The notes under the pieces: model-generated | Database searches by the model: none | Told to the model about the DNA's origin: nothing | The model's input: the letters and a program-made list of their open reading frames with translations, nothing else | Part shown: one piece after another, positions 43,172-52,135 of the stretch | Layout of the letters: each line of letters starts with the position of its first letter | Numbering within the stretch: the stretch's first letter is position 1 | Translations under genes and position numbers: made by a program | From: Polyangium sp. 15x6 | Lineage (GTDB): Bacteria; Myxococcota_A; Polyangia; Polyangiales; Polyangiaceae | Direction of reading: 5' to 3' | NCBI RefSeq assembly: GCF_029960785.1 | Contig: NZ_JASBQE010000035.1 | Coordinates: forward strand, 1 to 64,000 | DNA: 64,000 nt

Positions 43172-44917
43172 ATGAATGTCGTGTCGTTCTGCGCCCTGCG
43201 CGCCTCCTTGTTTCCCTGGCAGCCGCGACGGGACGCACACGCGGTCACGGTGATCTGCAAGGCGACCTTCGAGCTCGCGCCCGGCGAATCACCGCTCGCC
43301 GTGAGGCGAGAGGCGGTCTGGGACACGAAGAGCCCCGCGAGCGACCTGGCCCCGTTCAAACGAAGGGCCGACGTGCTCGTGCTCGGGCACGCCCATCCGC
43401 CGAAGCCGCCCGCGGCGGGCGCGCCGGCCTCGCTCGTCGCGCAGATCGGCGTGGGGACCTTGCAGAAGGCGATCGAGGTCCGCGCGGATCGAGGCTGGGT
43501 CACGGAGGGCTTTGGTCCCGTCGCGCCGACGTCGCCTGCGCGTCTGTCGCTCCTCGGAAAGCACGCGGCGAGCTGGGATCCACGCACCTGGAACACGAAG
43601 CCACTGCCCGAGGACGTGGATGGCGCGTACTTCAACCTCGCGCCCGGCGATCAGCAGCTCGCGAACCTCGCGGGCGACGAGCCGATCGTGCTCGTGAACC
43701 TGCACCCGTCGTATCCGCGGCTCGAGACCAAGCTCGCCCGCGTCGTCCCGCGCGTGACCGTGGAACGCATGGGGGGGCCGGCGCAGGAGGTGCGGCTCCG
43801 CTGCGACACGTTGACCTTCGACACGGACCGACAGCTCGCGATGCTGGTGTGGCGCGGCGTGGTCTTGCTCGCGCACGCCGCGGAGGTCGGGCTCGTCGCG
43901 GTCTCGATGGAGGGCGCGGCGGCGCCCGCCAAGGGCGACGTGGAGGCGACACTCCCGGTCGTGACGTCGGGGAGGACCAACGCGCCGGAGGCGCCCGTGT
44001 TGCCATTCGCCCCGGGAGGGCCGGGGTTGCCGAGCATCGCGATCCGCGACGAAGCCCCGCGCCCTTCGCCTCCGTCGAGGGACGAGGACGAGGTCTCGGG
44101 CCCGAGGACGTTGACCCACTTCCCCTCCCTTTCGGCATCGAAGCCGGCAACGCCGTTCGAGCAGGCGAAACGCCCGGCGCAAGTGGACACGGCCCCGGAG
44201 GAGCCCGATACGAAGCCGCTCGACGTCCCGGCGAAGAAGGAGCACGCAGAGGCGCGGACGAACGTGCCGCCGATGCCTTTCGACGTGCCCCCGCCGGCGC
44301 TCGTGGGCATCGCGGCGAACGTCGAGGCGGCGCCGACGCGGGTCGTGGAAAAACCCGCGATGCTCGGCCCCCTCGCGGCCTTCGACAAACCGCCCGCGGA
44401 GGCCTCCGTCACGGCCACGGCGGGCAGCATCGAGCCCACGCCGACCACGGAGCCAGCGGGCGCCCGGAGAGCGGCGCACGAGGAGTCCGAGGCGCCGATC
44501 GAGCTCTCGATCGAGCAGACCGCGGCCATCGCCGCCGAGCTCGCCGAAGGGAAGCAGGATCGCGCGAAGGTGCTCGAGGCGCAGGGCTTACGCGAGCGCT
44601 CGTGGCGCAAGAACGAGCGACGCTGGGCCGAGGCGCTCGAGGCGGAGTCGGCGCGCGGGACGCACAAGCTGCGCGGGGCCTACGACGCGGCGTACGTGGC
44701 GAAGGTGGAGTCCTTCCGCGGCCCGATCACGCTGGAGGTGTACACGCGCCTGCTCGTCGCGCTCGAACGTGGCAAGGCGAACGAGGTGCTCGACGCTTTG
44801 CGGATCCAGCGCCCCGCGCTCATGCCGATCGTGCGGCTGTGGACCCGGAAGGTGGCGACGGACATGAAGCTCGGGGACGCGGCGAACGACGCGCTCCGGG
44901 CCGCGCGGCGGGCGTGA
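43172..44917 (+). CDS. DUF2169 protein with long Pro/Ala/Glu linker and C-terminal helical domain (T6SS-associated)
   Basis: The 581-residue protein has an N-terminal DUF2169 domain at about 1-250 (VTVICKATFELAPGESPLAV, GHAHPPKPP, NLAPGDQQLANLAGDEPI). A low-complexity Pro/Ala/Glu linker of about 180 residues follows, then a helical end (LEAQGLRERSWRKNERRWAE). DUF2169 proteins travel with VgrG, PAAR and effector genes of type VI secretion systems and are thought to help load effectors. The domain here lies in the same island as two others (45570, 51126). Confidence 0.8.
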   Translation: MNVVSFCALRASLFPWQPRRDAHAVTVICKATFELAPGESPLAVRREAVWDTKSPASDLAPFKRRADVLVLGHAHPPKPPAAGAPASLVAQIGVGTLQKAIEVRADRGWVTEGFGPVAPTSPARLSLLGKHAASWDPRTWNTKPLPEDVDGAYFNLAPGDQQLANLAGDEPIVLVNLHPSYPRLETKLARVVPRVTVERMGGPAQEVRLRCDTLTFDTDRQLAMLVWRGVVLLAHAAEVGLVAVSMEGAAAPAKGDVEATLPVVTSGRTNAPEAPVLPFAPGGPGLPSIAIRDEAPRPSPPSRDEDEVSGPRTLTHFPSLSASKPATPFEQAKRPAQVDTAPEEPDTKPLDVPAKKEHAEARTNVPPMPFDVPPPALVGIAANVEAAPTRVVEKPAMLGPLAAFDKPPAEASVTATAGSIEPTPTTEPAGARRAAHEESEAPIELSIEQTAAIAAELAEGKQDRAKVLEAQGLRERSWRKNERRWAEALEAESARGTHKLRGAYDAAYVAKVESFRGPITLEVYTRLLVALERGKANEVLDALRIQRPALMPIVRLWTRKVATDMKLGDAANDALRAARRA

Positions 44918-44925
44918 GGCGCGCG

Positions 44926-45534
44926 TCAGCGCTCCGGGATGCGGATCGGGCCGAGGCCGGGGACGCCGATCTCGTGGGTCCGCCCCGCCGCGGCGGCGAG
45001 CCTCTTGGCTTGCCGCGCGTGGTGTTCTTCCCAGGTGAGGGGCATGGGCGGATCGTCCGAGTTGAGCCGCACGCGCTCGCCGGTGATGGACACGTCGTCG
45101 TTCGCCTTGACGACCACGCCGCCGGGCGCGGCCTCGACGCTCACCTCGCGGGCGCGCTCGATGGAGGCCTTGCCGACCTCGCGGATCGCGTTGCCGCGCG
45201 CGCGCTCGTGCAGGCTCCCGCCGACGTCGAGCGTGGCGTCGCCGGACGTCTGGATCGCGAGGGTCTCGCTCTTCAGGGCGAGGTGCTTCTGGGCGGCGAT
45301 CTCCAGGGAGACCGCGGAGAGCGAGAGGACGGGCCCCTCGTCGGTGAGGCGGAGCGAGAGGACGAGGTTTCCGTCGGCGCCGCGGACCTGGATGCGTTCT
45401 TCGCGGCCCGTCTCCTCGATTTCGATCGATCGTCCGGAGGCGAGCCCGATCGTGCGCGCCGGCGCGGCGAGCGTTTCGCCTCGAGCGGGCGCGAGGGCCG
45501 CGGCGGGCGCGTTTTTTTCGGCGTCGTCCTTCAC
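44926..45534 (-). CDS. VgrG-tail-like beta-helix protein of the T6SS island
   Basis: The 202-residue protein has an N-terminal Ala-rich stretch and then short alternating strands typical of the trimeric beta-helix at the end of VgrG spikes (VSLEIAAQKHLALKSETLAI, IREVGKASIERAREVSVEA). A conserved end has PPMPLTWEEHHARQAKRL. It may form or extend a spike, or bind one. No catalytic motif is seen. GTG 45534 is the only good start. It is opposite in strand to its DUF2169 neighbours, which start 36 bases beyond it and end 9 bases before it. Confidence 0.65.
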   Translation of the reverse strand: MKDDAEKNAPAAALAPARGETLAAPARTIGLASGRSIEIEETGREERIQVRGADGNLVLSLRLTDEGPVLSLSAVSLEIAAQKHLALKSETLAIQTSGDATLDVGGSLHERARGNAIREVGKASIERAREVSVEAAPGGVVVKANDDVSITGERVRLNSDDPPMPLTWEEHHARQAKRLAAAAGRTHEIGVPGLGPIRIPER

Positions 45535-45569
45535 GGGGCCATGATAACCGAGATCGGGGAACGGGTGAC

Positions 45570-46721
45570 ATGACCAGCGCGCAGGCGGTCGCGAACGCGA
45601 AGAGCACGGACGGCAAGTTGTGGCTCGTGTGCGTGGCGAAACGCGCCTACTCGTTCGCCGGGGGCAAGCTCCGGCTCGCGGACGAGCAGGTGCCGGTGCG
45701 CCGCGAGCCGGACCTCGAGGTGGGCGACGACGGCCGCATGCGCGGGCTCCAGGACGACATGGACCTCTTCCCGCCGAAGGTCGCGACCGACGTGATCGTG
45801 ACGGGGCGGGCGTATGCGCCGAGCGAAAAGGCGCGCGAGGCGACGGTGCGCGTGGCGGTCGGGAAAAACGCGCGCGTGCTCCGGGTGCTCGGGGAGCGGC
45901 GGGCGGAGGTCTCGATCGAGGGGGCGGTGCGGTTCTCGGATCCGGCGCCTTTCGAGAGCGTGCCGCTCGCGTGGGATCTCGCGTATGGCGGGTACGACGC
46001 GTACGCGCACGACGAGCTTTGCCCGCCGAAGCGGCGGAACGGGCGGAGGATCGAGCCTTCGCCGCGGCAGGAGGGGGTCTTCGCGTATCCGCGGAACAAG
46101 GTGGGGCGGGCCTATTTCATCGACGTGGACCGGGATCGGGCGGACGGGGCGTTGCTCCCGCAGATCGAGGATCCGGGCGACCCGCTGACGCCGTCGCGGT
46201 TTTTCGTGCCACACTGGAAGAAGTGGCTGGATCAGCCGATGCCTGCGGGGCTCGGGTGGGTGCCGCATACGTGGTATCCGCGGATGATGCGGCTCATGGG
46301 TGGGTTTCTGGAGCACGATCCGGCGACGAAGCCGATCCGGGAGATGCAATTCGCGGACGGCGAGGATCTCGCGGGTCCGTTCCGGAAAAACGAGGTTCTT
46401 CCGCGCGGGCTCCAGGGGGCGGCGCCGGGGATGGCGGTGGAGCGGCTCCGGGGGGACGAGGTGGTGATTCTGCAGGGGCTCGTCGAAGGGAACGGGGAGA
46501 CGAGGTTCGAACTGCCGGGGGAGCGGCCGCGGATCGAGGTGATGCCGCCGGGGAGCCCGAAGGTGTTCACGCCGGAGGCGGTGCTGCAGACGGTGCGGGT
46601 GGACGCGGAGGCGAGGCGGGTCGTGATGACGTGGGCGGGGGTGGTGCGATTGATGAGCCCGATCGCGGCGGACGTCCTGGAGAACACGGGGCTACGATTG
46701 AAGTGGAGCTCCGGGACCTGA
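45570..46721 (+). CDS. DUF2169 domain protein (T6SS effector adaptor-like), second copy
   Basis: The 383-residue protein is DUF2169 through most of its length: LWLVCVAKRAYSFAGGKLRL, DLFPPKVATDVIVTGRAYAP, VPLAWDLAYGGYDAYAH and a Tyr/Trp-rich middle (FVPHWKKWLDQPMP). It has no signal peptide. Its closest resemblance in this window is to the 51126-52127 product, which sits between VgrG and the toxin gene. A role as chaperone or adaptor for a type VI cargo is inferred from such contexts. It converges on the small immunity-like gene, 10 bases away. Confidence 0.8.
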   Translation: MTSAQAVANAKSTDGKLWLVCVAKRAYSFAGGKLRLADEQVPVRREPDLEVGDDGRMRGLQDDMDLFPPKVATDVIVTGRAYAPSEKAREATVRVAVGKNARVLRVLGERRAEVSIEGAVRFSDPAPFESVPLAWDLAYGGYDAYAHDELCPPKRRNGRRIEPSPRQEGVFAYPRNKVGRAYFIDVDRDRADGALLPQIEDPGDPLTPSRFFVPHWKKWLDQPMPAGLGWVPHTWYPRMMRLMGGFLEHDPATKPIREMQFADGEDLAGPFRKNEVLPRGLQGAAPGMAVERLRGDEVVILQGLVEGNGETRFELPGERPRIEVMPPGSPKVFTPEAVLQTVRVDAEARRVVMTWAGVVRLMSPIAADVLENTGLRLKWSSGT

Positions 46722-46731
46722 GGCATCGCGC

Positions 46732-46974
46732 TCAATCGAAGTCGACACCGCCATCCTCGTCGAGGACACCGCGCCCCTCGATCTGATCGTACTCGTCTTC
46801 GCGGAGCCAGTGTACAGCGTCCTCGTAATTGTCGAACTCACGGATGACCTTGTTGTGCTCGGCCGGGTCGACGATTTCTATCTTTCCACTCAGGCGCTCG
46901 CGCACCAGCAGTACGTAATGGCGGTCGCTCGAAAAATCGACCCAAGCTTCGAGCCATTTGTATTTCGATCTCAT
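46732..46974 (-). CDS. Putative immunity protein for the RHS toxin
   Basis: The 80-residue, acidic protein (last 20 residues nearly all Asp/Glu/Gly) has RSKYKWLEAWVDFSSDRHY and a middle block FDNYEDAVHWLREDEYDQIE. No family is recognised. Its ATG overlaps the stop of the RHS toxin gene (ATGA). Its position after the toxin, small size, acidity and visibly lower GC than the RHS core all fit an immunity gene exchanged with the toxin tail. Confidence 0.7.
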   Translation of the reverse strand: MRSKYKWLEAWVDFSSDRHYVLLVRERLSGKIEIVDPAEHNKVIREFDNYEDAVHWLREDEYDQIEGRGVLDEDGGVDFD

Positions 46975-49900
46975 TGCGCAACCCTCGTCCTCGGCACCAT
47001 GTGGTATACCCACGAATCGCCTTCGAGTTTGCCCTTGATCTCTATGACGTAAAGAGGGACGTCGGGTCTCCCGTTCTGCGTCCTCACGCCGATCGGCGTG
47101 TCCGATGTGTACGTGAACCGATCGAAGCCGCGGACGTTTCCTTGCGACTCGCCGTGCTTCCAGACCAGGTCCTCCAGGGCCTCGAGGTCCGCGTCATCGT
47201 TGAATATGTGCGCTTCTTTGCCCTTTCCGAGGTCCTTCTGAACGATCCTCCCATCACGCGTGTGTCTGTTCATCGTATAATTCGCGTCGTGGACTGCGTT
47301 TTCGGGCTTCTGGCAGGCCAAGCCGAGCGGATCGACGTTGTTGATGGCGTCTCTGCCGAACGCGAAGAGGTCGAGCCCGCCCATGATGCCGAGCGGATCC
47401 GGGCTGCACCACCTTCCTGTCGACGCGTCGAAGTAACGGAACCTCGTACAACAAAGCCCCGTCTCCTCGTCCGCATACTGCCCCAGGAGCCGGAAGGGCG
47501 ACTCCACGGCTCGACCGGTCCGCCCCGGCGCCGAGTACGTCTCCGTGACGCGCCCCCACGCCGAATGCGTCGCCGACCACGCGACCCGCCCCTCCTGGTC
47601 GATCAGCTCCTTCGGCACCCCCACCTGATCGACGACGTAGCTGAACACCTCGCCCCGCTCCGCCTGGAGCAGCGGCACGAACGTGCCCGGTTCATGGACG
47701 AAGCAGCGTTTGCCGCGTCGGCTATCGATGTCCTGCGCCAGGACATCCCCATCCCAGACGAAATCGACAGTGTATCGCCGGTCCCCGTATTCGTCCTGGA
47801 TTTCCTTCCGCAACCGCCGGCCGAACGCATCGTACGTGAAAAGGACCTGCTCGCCCGACGGCAGGGCGACCTCGCGGAGCCGATCTCGCGTGTCCCAGCG
47901 ATACGCCGTCCGCTGCCCCCCTTCTTCCTTCGATACTCGACGCCCCCGCCGATCGTACGAATATTTCGCGCGCTCCGTGCAGCGCAGCAAGTTCCCCTTG
48001 CCAATCTCCCACGGCTCGCCCTCGTCCGCCTGCGCCGGGGCCGTCTCCAGCTCGTCGAGCATCTTCTGGATCGCTCCAGCTGGATCGTACGCGAACACCT
48101 CGCGGCGGTCGCCCCGCTGCGCTTCCACGAGCTGCCCGACCGGATCGTATCGATACGCCGTCGCGCCCCACCGCGCATCCTCGACGAGCTTCGCCCGCCC
48201 GAGCGCGTCGTATTGCCAGAGCCGCTGCACCACCGCTTGCGGCACGCCGCCGCCTGGCATGCGCGCCTCGACGCGCTGCTCGATGATCCGATCCATCGAG
48301 TCGTACTCGCTCCGGATCGAAAACCTCCCCGAGGCGTCCCGGCGCGCCGTCTCCCGCCCGAGCACGTCGCGATCGAACGAGATCTCGTGACCATCGTGCG
48401 AGAGCCCGACGAGATCGCCGAGCCTATCGTATCGATACCGCGTCGCCGCGCCATCCGGCATGACGCGCGCCGTCCTGCGCCCCCGCGAATCGAGCTCGTA
48501 CCGAAGCCGCCGCCCGTCCTGCACCTCGGCCACGACGCGCCCCAAGCGGTCCCGCTCGAACATCGTGACGACCCGCTGGCCGTCCTGCTCGAGGACAGCG
48601 CCGAGCAGCCTGCCCATGCGATCCCGCTCGAACGTGATCGGGCCATCCGTCGTATCCTCGCGCAGCACGTTGCCGAGCGGATCATGTGCGAACGCACGAT
48701 GACTGCGATCCGGATAGTCGATTCGCCCGAGCCTGCCCGATTTCGAGTACCGGTACTTCAGCACCCGCCCGTCGAACGTGTTCTCCTCGACGACCCTCCC
48801 CGCCGCATCGTACACGAATTCGTACGTCTCGTTCCGCGGATTCTCGATGCAGCGGAGCTTCTCCTGCGCCGAATACTTGAATCGGAAGGCCCGCCCGTCC
48901 GGCTGCACGAGCTTCGTGAGCACGCCCGTCCCGCCGTACTCCATCTGCGTGACCTGCCCCGACGCGTCGACCACGCGGATCGGATTGCCCAGCGGATCGT
49001 ACGCCGATTGCGTGCTCGTGCCATCCGGCCTCCGCACGGACAGGGGTTGCCCCAGGCGATCGTACTCCACCGCCGTGAAACGCCCGAGGGCGTCGGTTCG
49101 TCGCACGGGCCGGCCCACGAGGTCATGCTCGTACGTCGTCCGTGCGCCGCGCGCGTCGAGCTCGGCCACGATGTTGTGCTGGGCGTCGTACGCGACCTCG
49201 ACGAGCATCCCCTCGTCCCCGCTCACGCAGATGACGCGCCCCTTTTCGTCGTACGCGAACGAGTACCGGACGCCCGAGGGATACTCGACCCTCTGCAGCG
49301 CGCCGAACGCGTCCCGCGAGAGCCGCGTCGTCAATTCTTCGGGGCCCACCTGCAACACAGCAAGATCGCCGTCGTACTCCCACCGGGTCACGTTCCCCGC
49401 AGGATCGATCTCCTCGACCTTGTTGCCCCGTTCGTCGTACCGATACCGCGTCGCCTCGCCAGCGCCGTTCGTCTTGCCAATCAGGTAATTGTTCGCGTCG
49501 TATTCCCAGGTTCCGATCAGGATTCCGTCTGTCGTCTCCTCCCGGACGACGAGCCCCGATTCATTCCAGTGAAGGACCCGCGGCTCCTCGTTCCCCTCGA
49601 CCCGGGTGATGCGTTTTTCCAGGTCGTACGTGAGGACCAGCGTGTGCAGCCCCTCGTCCCCCCACGTCTTCTTGCACCGCCCCGTCTCCGGATCGTACGC
49701 GTAATGAAAACTCACGCCGTTCTTCAGCGTGGTCTTCACCATCCGGTGATCCTCGTCGTACGCGTACCGCTCCGTTTGCCCGAGCGCGTCCGTCACGCTC
49801 GCGAGCTCCCCCATCTTCGTGTAGGTGTAATCGACCCACTGCTCGAAGGAATCGCCGACCCAGACCTCGAGCCGCGCGATACGCCCGCCATGCGTCGTCT

Positions 49901-51119
49901 TCACGCGCACCTCGCGGCCGGCCGTATCGATCACCCGGCGGAGGCGGCCGCTGTTGTATTCGAGCTCGATGGAGTTGCCGTACGCGTCCCGGATCGATCG
50001 AAGGAGCGCCTTTTCGCCCGGCGCCTCGGGGGCGAAATGCCGCACGAGCCGCGTCTTGTGGCTCGTCACCTCGAACGCCCCGCCTTCGAGCGCCCGGAGT
50101 GTCAGCCGATCCATCCGGTGGAACGCGCTCTCCCCCACGCGGAGCGCGCGGAAATAAACGTCGCGGCCCTCCTCGCTGCGGAGCGAGAGCAGCCCGTCGT
50201 CCGTGCGCTCGATCCATTGCTCGAAATCGTGCGCCCACCCGCCGCGACCGAGCGAGGTCCGCGCGAGTGCGCGTTTCGACGAGTAGTGCCTCTTCCATTC
50301 GAATGGAATGGCCCCGGGCAAGACCAGATCGACCTTTCGATCGACGACGTCCCCGCTCGTCAGATCCACGGGATGCCCGCCTTCGCAACGCACCTCGTCG
50401 CAGAGATCGGAGGCTTGCCCGTCCGCGCCCTTCGCCGCGCTCTCCGCCGCCTCCCCGGCCACCTCGTCGCTTTGCTTGGCCGCGGATTCGAGCCCCTCGC
50501 CGAGCACATCGTCCGCGTTCTTCGCCGCCCCCTCCACCACCTCGTCCGCCTTCTTGAAGAACGGGGCGATGAGTTTGTCGCCGAACTTCTTGAGCGCCGC
50601 GCCGCCGACGTTCATGACGACCTCGAACGCGAGATCGATCACGAGGTCGACCGCGAGCGAGACCGCGCCCATGAGGAAATCCATCACGGTCGGCGTGGTC
50701 TGCACCGTGCCCGGGTCCTCCACGAGCGACGTTGGCCATTTGCCATACTCCCAGCAATCGGCGTTGAGCGACATCGCCCCGCCGATCACGCAACACGTCG
50801 CCTGCTCCCCGCAGATCTGGACGGCGCCCCGCGGTAGCCAGCATTTGTGCGAGCCGAAGAGAATGTGCAGCGGCGTCATCAGATCGAGCGGGCTCGGGAA
50901 GATGCCGATGTGCGGCCACAATTTCGAGGGCTCGTGCCCGTGCGTCACCGACGGCACGCCATTGAACATCACCGTCGGCTTCTGCTTGTCGCCCATCGAG
51001 AGCGGGTGCAGGAGGTTCAGCTTGAAGAACCACATCGGCACGAACGGCCAGTGGATCCCGTTGTGCCCATCGATCCCAACGAGCAGCCATCCCGCATCGG
51101 TGTGGAAGTTGTTCGCCAT
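46971..51119 (-). CDS. PAAR-like/RHS-repeat polymorphic toxin (type VI secretion cargo)
   Basis: The 1382-residue protein has an N-terminal PAAR-like tip domain at about 1-120 with Cys/His-rich turns (FGSHKCWLPRGAVQICGEQA). A hydrophobic helix pair and helical linker lie at about 140-235, then more than 20 RHS/YD repeats (GRVICVSGDEGML, YDRLGQPLSVRRPDG). The conserved RHS core end (RYFDASTGRWCSPDPLG, then NNVDPLGL) leads to a variable tail of about 114 residues (46974-47315). The tail, with HTRDGRIVQKDLGKGKEAHI and VYHMVPRTR, is the likely toxin; I do not recognise its fold, but a nuclease is possible. The gene follows vgrG and a DUF2169 adaptor gene in one operon. Confidence 0.88.
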   Translation of the reverse strand: MANNFHTDAGWLLVGIDGHNGIHWPFVPMWFFKLNLLHPLSMGDKQKPTVMFNGVPSVTHGHEPSKLWPHIGIFPSPLDLMTPLHILFGSHKCWLPRGAVQICGEQATCCVIGGAMSLNADCWEYGKWPTSLVEDPGTVQTTPTVMDFLMGAVSLAVDLVIDLAFEVVMNVGGAALKKFGDKLIAPFFKKADEVVEGAAKNADDVLGEGLESAAKQSDEVAGEAAESAAKGADGQASDLCDEVRCEGGHPVDLTSGDVVDRKVDLVLPGAIPFEWKRHYSSKRALARTSLGRGGWAHDFEQWIERTDDGLLSLRSEEGRDVYFRALRVGESAFHRMDRLTLRALEGGAFEVTSHKTRLVRHFAPEAPGEKALLRSIRDAYGNSIELEYNSGRLRRVIDTAGREVRVKTTHGGRIARLEVWVGDSFEQWVDYTYTKMGELASVTDALGQTERYAYDEDHRMVKTTLKNGVSFHYAYDPETGRCKKTWGDEGLHTLVLTYDLEKRITRVEGNEEPRVLHWNESGLVVREETTDGILIGTWEYDANNYLIGKTNGAGEATRYRYDERGNKVEEIDPAGNVTRWEYDGDLAVLQVGPEELTTRLSRDAFGALQRVEYPSGVRYSFAYDEKGRVICVSGDEGMLVEVAYDAQHNIVAELDARGARTTYEHDLVGRPVRRTDALGRFTAVEYDRLGQPLSVRRPDGTSTQSAYDPLGNPIRVVDASGQVTQMEYGGTGVLTKLVQPDGRAFRFKYSAQEKLRCIENPRNETYEFVYDAAGRVVEENTFDGRVLKYRYSKSGRLGRIDYPDRSHRAFAHDPLGNVLREDTTDGPITFERDRMGRLLGAVLEQDGQRVVTMFERDRLGRVVAEVQDGRRLRYELDSRGRRTARVMPDGAATRYRYDRLGDLVGLSHDGHEISFDRDVLGRETARRDASGRFSIRSEYDSMDRIIEQRVEARMPGGGVPQAVVQRLWQYDALGRAKLVEDARWGATAYRYDPVGQLVEAQRGDRREVFAYDPAGAIQKMLDELETAPAQADEGEPWEIGKGNLLRCTERAKYSYDRRGRRVSKEEGGQRTAYRWDTRDRLREVALPSGEQVLFTYDAFGRRLRKEIQDEYGDRRYTVDFVWDGDVLAQDIDSRRGKRCFVHEPGTFVPLLQAERGEVFSYVVDQVGVPKELIDQEGRVAWSATHSAWGRVTETYSAPGRTGRAVESPFRLLGQYADEETGLCCTRFRYFDASTGRWCSPDPLGIMGGLDLFAFGRDAINNVDPLGLACQKPENAVHDANYTMNRHTRDGRIVQKDLGKGKEAHIFNDDADLEALEDLVWKHGESQGNVRGFDRFTYTSDTPIGVRTQNGRPDVPLYVIEIKGKLEGDSWVYHMVPRTRVAQ

Positions 51120-51125
51120 GGCCGC

Positions 51126-52127
51126 TCACCCCTTCGGGAAAAACTCGCTCGGCGAGAGCACCGCCCGCCGCTCCTCGAATTGCACGAGGCCGTACGTCAC
51201 CTTCGCCCGGAACACGAATCGCGCTTCGCACGCCTCGGCGTCGATGTCGACGGCGTCGAGCCGCGGTACGATCGTCTCGCGCACATTCCCGACCGACATC
51301 GCGACCACGACCGGCGAGCGCGGCACCACGAACGAAAGAACGGAGCCTCCGGGCCGCATCCCCGCGAGCACGATCTCTGTCCCCGCGCCGATCGTGTCGA
51401 ACGTCATTCGCGGCGCAGCGCGGCTGCCGAGCTTGCGGACGCCCGTCATGTCGAGCTCTTGCCCCTTCACCACGTGTTTCGCCCGCATGCCGCCCCAGAG
51501 CGGGTACGGCGCGAAGCAGACGGGCTCGGGGTGATCGTCCCAAGCGCGCACGAGCGCCGCGGGATCCTCGAGCTGCGGGAGCGGCTGATTCTCGGCGCGC
51601 GCCTCGTCCGTGTAAAACCCCTTGCCGTCGAAGTTCAGCGGATAGCCCGACTCGTGCTCCGGGACGAACGCCTCCTCCCCGTCCATCTCCACCACCGCCG
51701 CGGGCGCCTTCGTCACGCCGCCGTACGCATTTTCCCAGCTCATCGCCACCCGCTCGAAGGGAATCGGCGAGCTCGGCGCGAGCCCCCCGAGCGCACCCCG
51801 CTGCCAGACCCGCGTCCCGAACACATGAATGTGCATGTCCGACGAACCCACGCGCAGCGACGCCGTGGCCTCCCGCGCGCGGTCGCCTCGGCGCGGATAC
51901 ACGAAACCCGTCGCGCACACGGACGTGGCCTCTTTCGAGAACATGACGTCGTTCGGGACCTTCGACCGCGTGTCGAGCAGGAGCGGCCGTTGCCCGGGGA
52001 CGAGCTCGAGCCCGCCCGGCGCGATCCGGTACGTGATCGCGCAGAGGAACAGCGCCGTGATCCGATCGTCCTCCTCGCCGTTCGGAACCATCGCCGCCGG
52101 CAGCGGAGTTTCATTGACGAATTTCAT
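51126..52127 (-). CDS. DUF2169 domain protein, adaptor between VgrG and the RHS toxin
   Basis: The 333-residue protein is a single DUF2169 domain: ALFLCAITYRIAPGGLELVP, DVMFSKEATSVCATGFVYPR, VAMSWENAYGGVTKAP and EHESGYPLNFDGKGFY. It lies 6 bases before the RHS toxin start and 8 bases after the end of vgrG, the classic arrangement spike, adaptor, cargo, immunity. It should help mount the PAAR-RHS protein on the VgrG tip. The stop and start spacings imply one transcript. Confidence 0.85.
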   Translation of the reverse strand: MKFVNETPLPAAMVPNGEEDDRITALFLCAITYRIAPGGLELVPGQRPLLLDTRSKVPNDVMFSKEATSVCATGFVYPRRGDRAREATASLRVGSSDMHIHVFGTRVWQRGALGGLAPSSPIPFERVAMSWENAYGGVTKAPAAVVEMDGEEAFVPEHESGYPLNFDGKGFYTDEARAENQPLPQLEDPAALVRAWDDHPEPVCFAPYPLWGGMRAKHVVKGQELDMTGVRKLGSRAAPRMTFDTIGAGTEIVLAGMRPGGSVLSFVVPRSPVVVAMSVGNVRETIVPRLDAVDIDAEACEARFVFRAKVTYGLVQFEERRAVLSPSEFFPKG

Positions 52128-52135
52128 GCGCGCGC

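Noticed and set aside
46974..50837. A 1287-codon open frame on the plus strand
   Set aside because: It is the mirror of the RHS repeats; the Arg/His/Pro-rich product has no domain.
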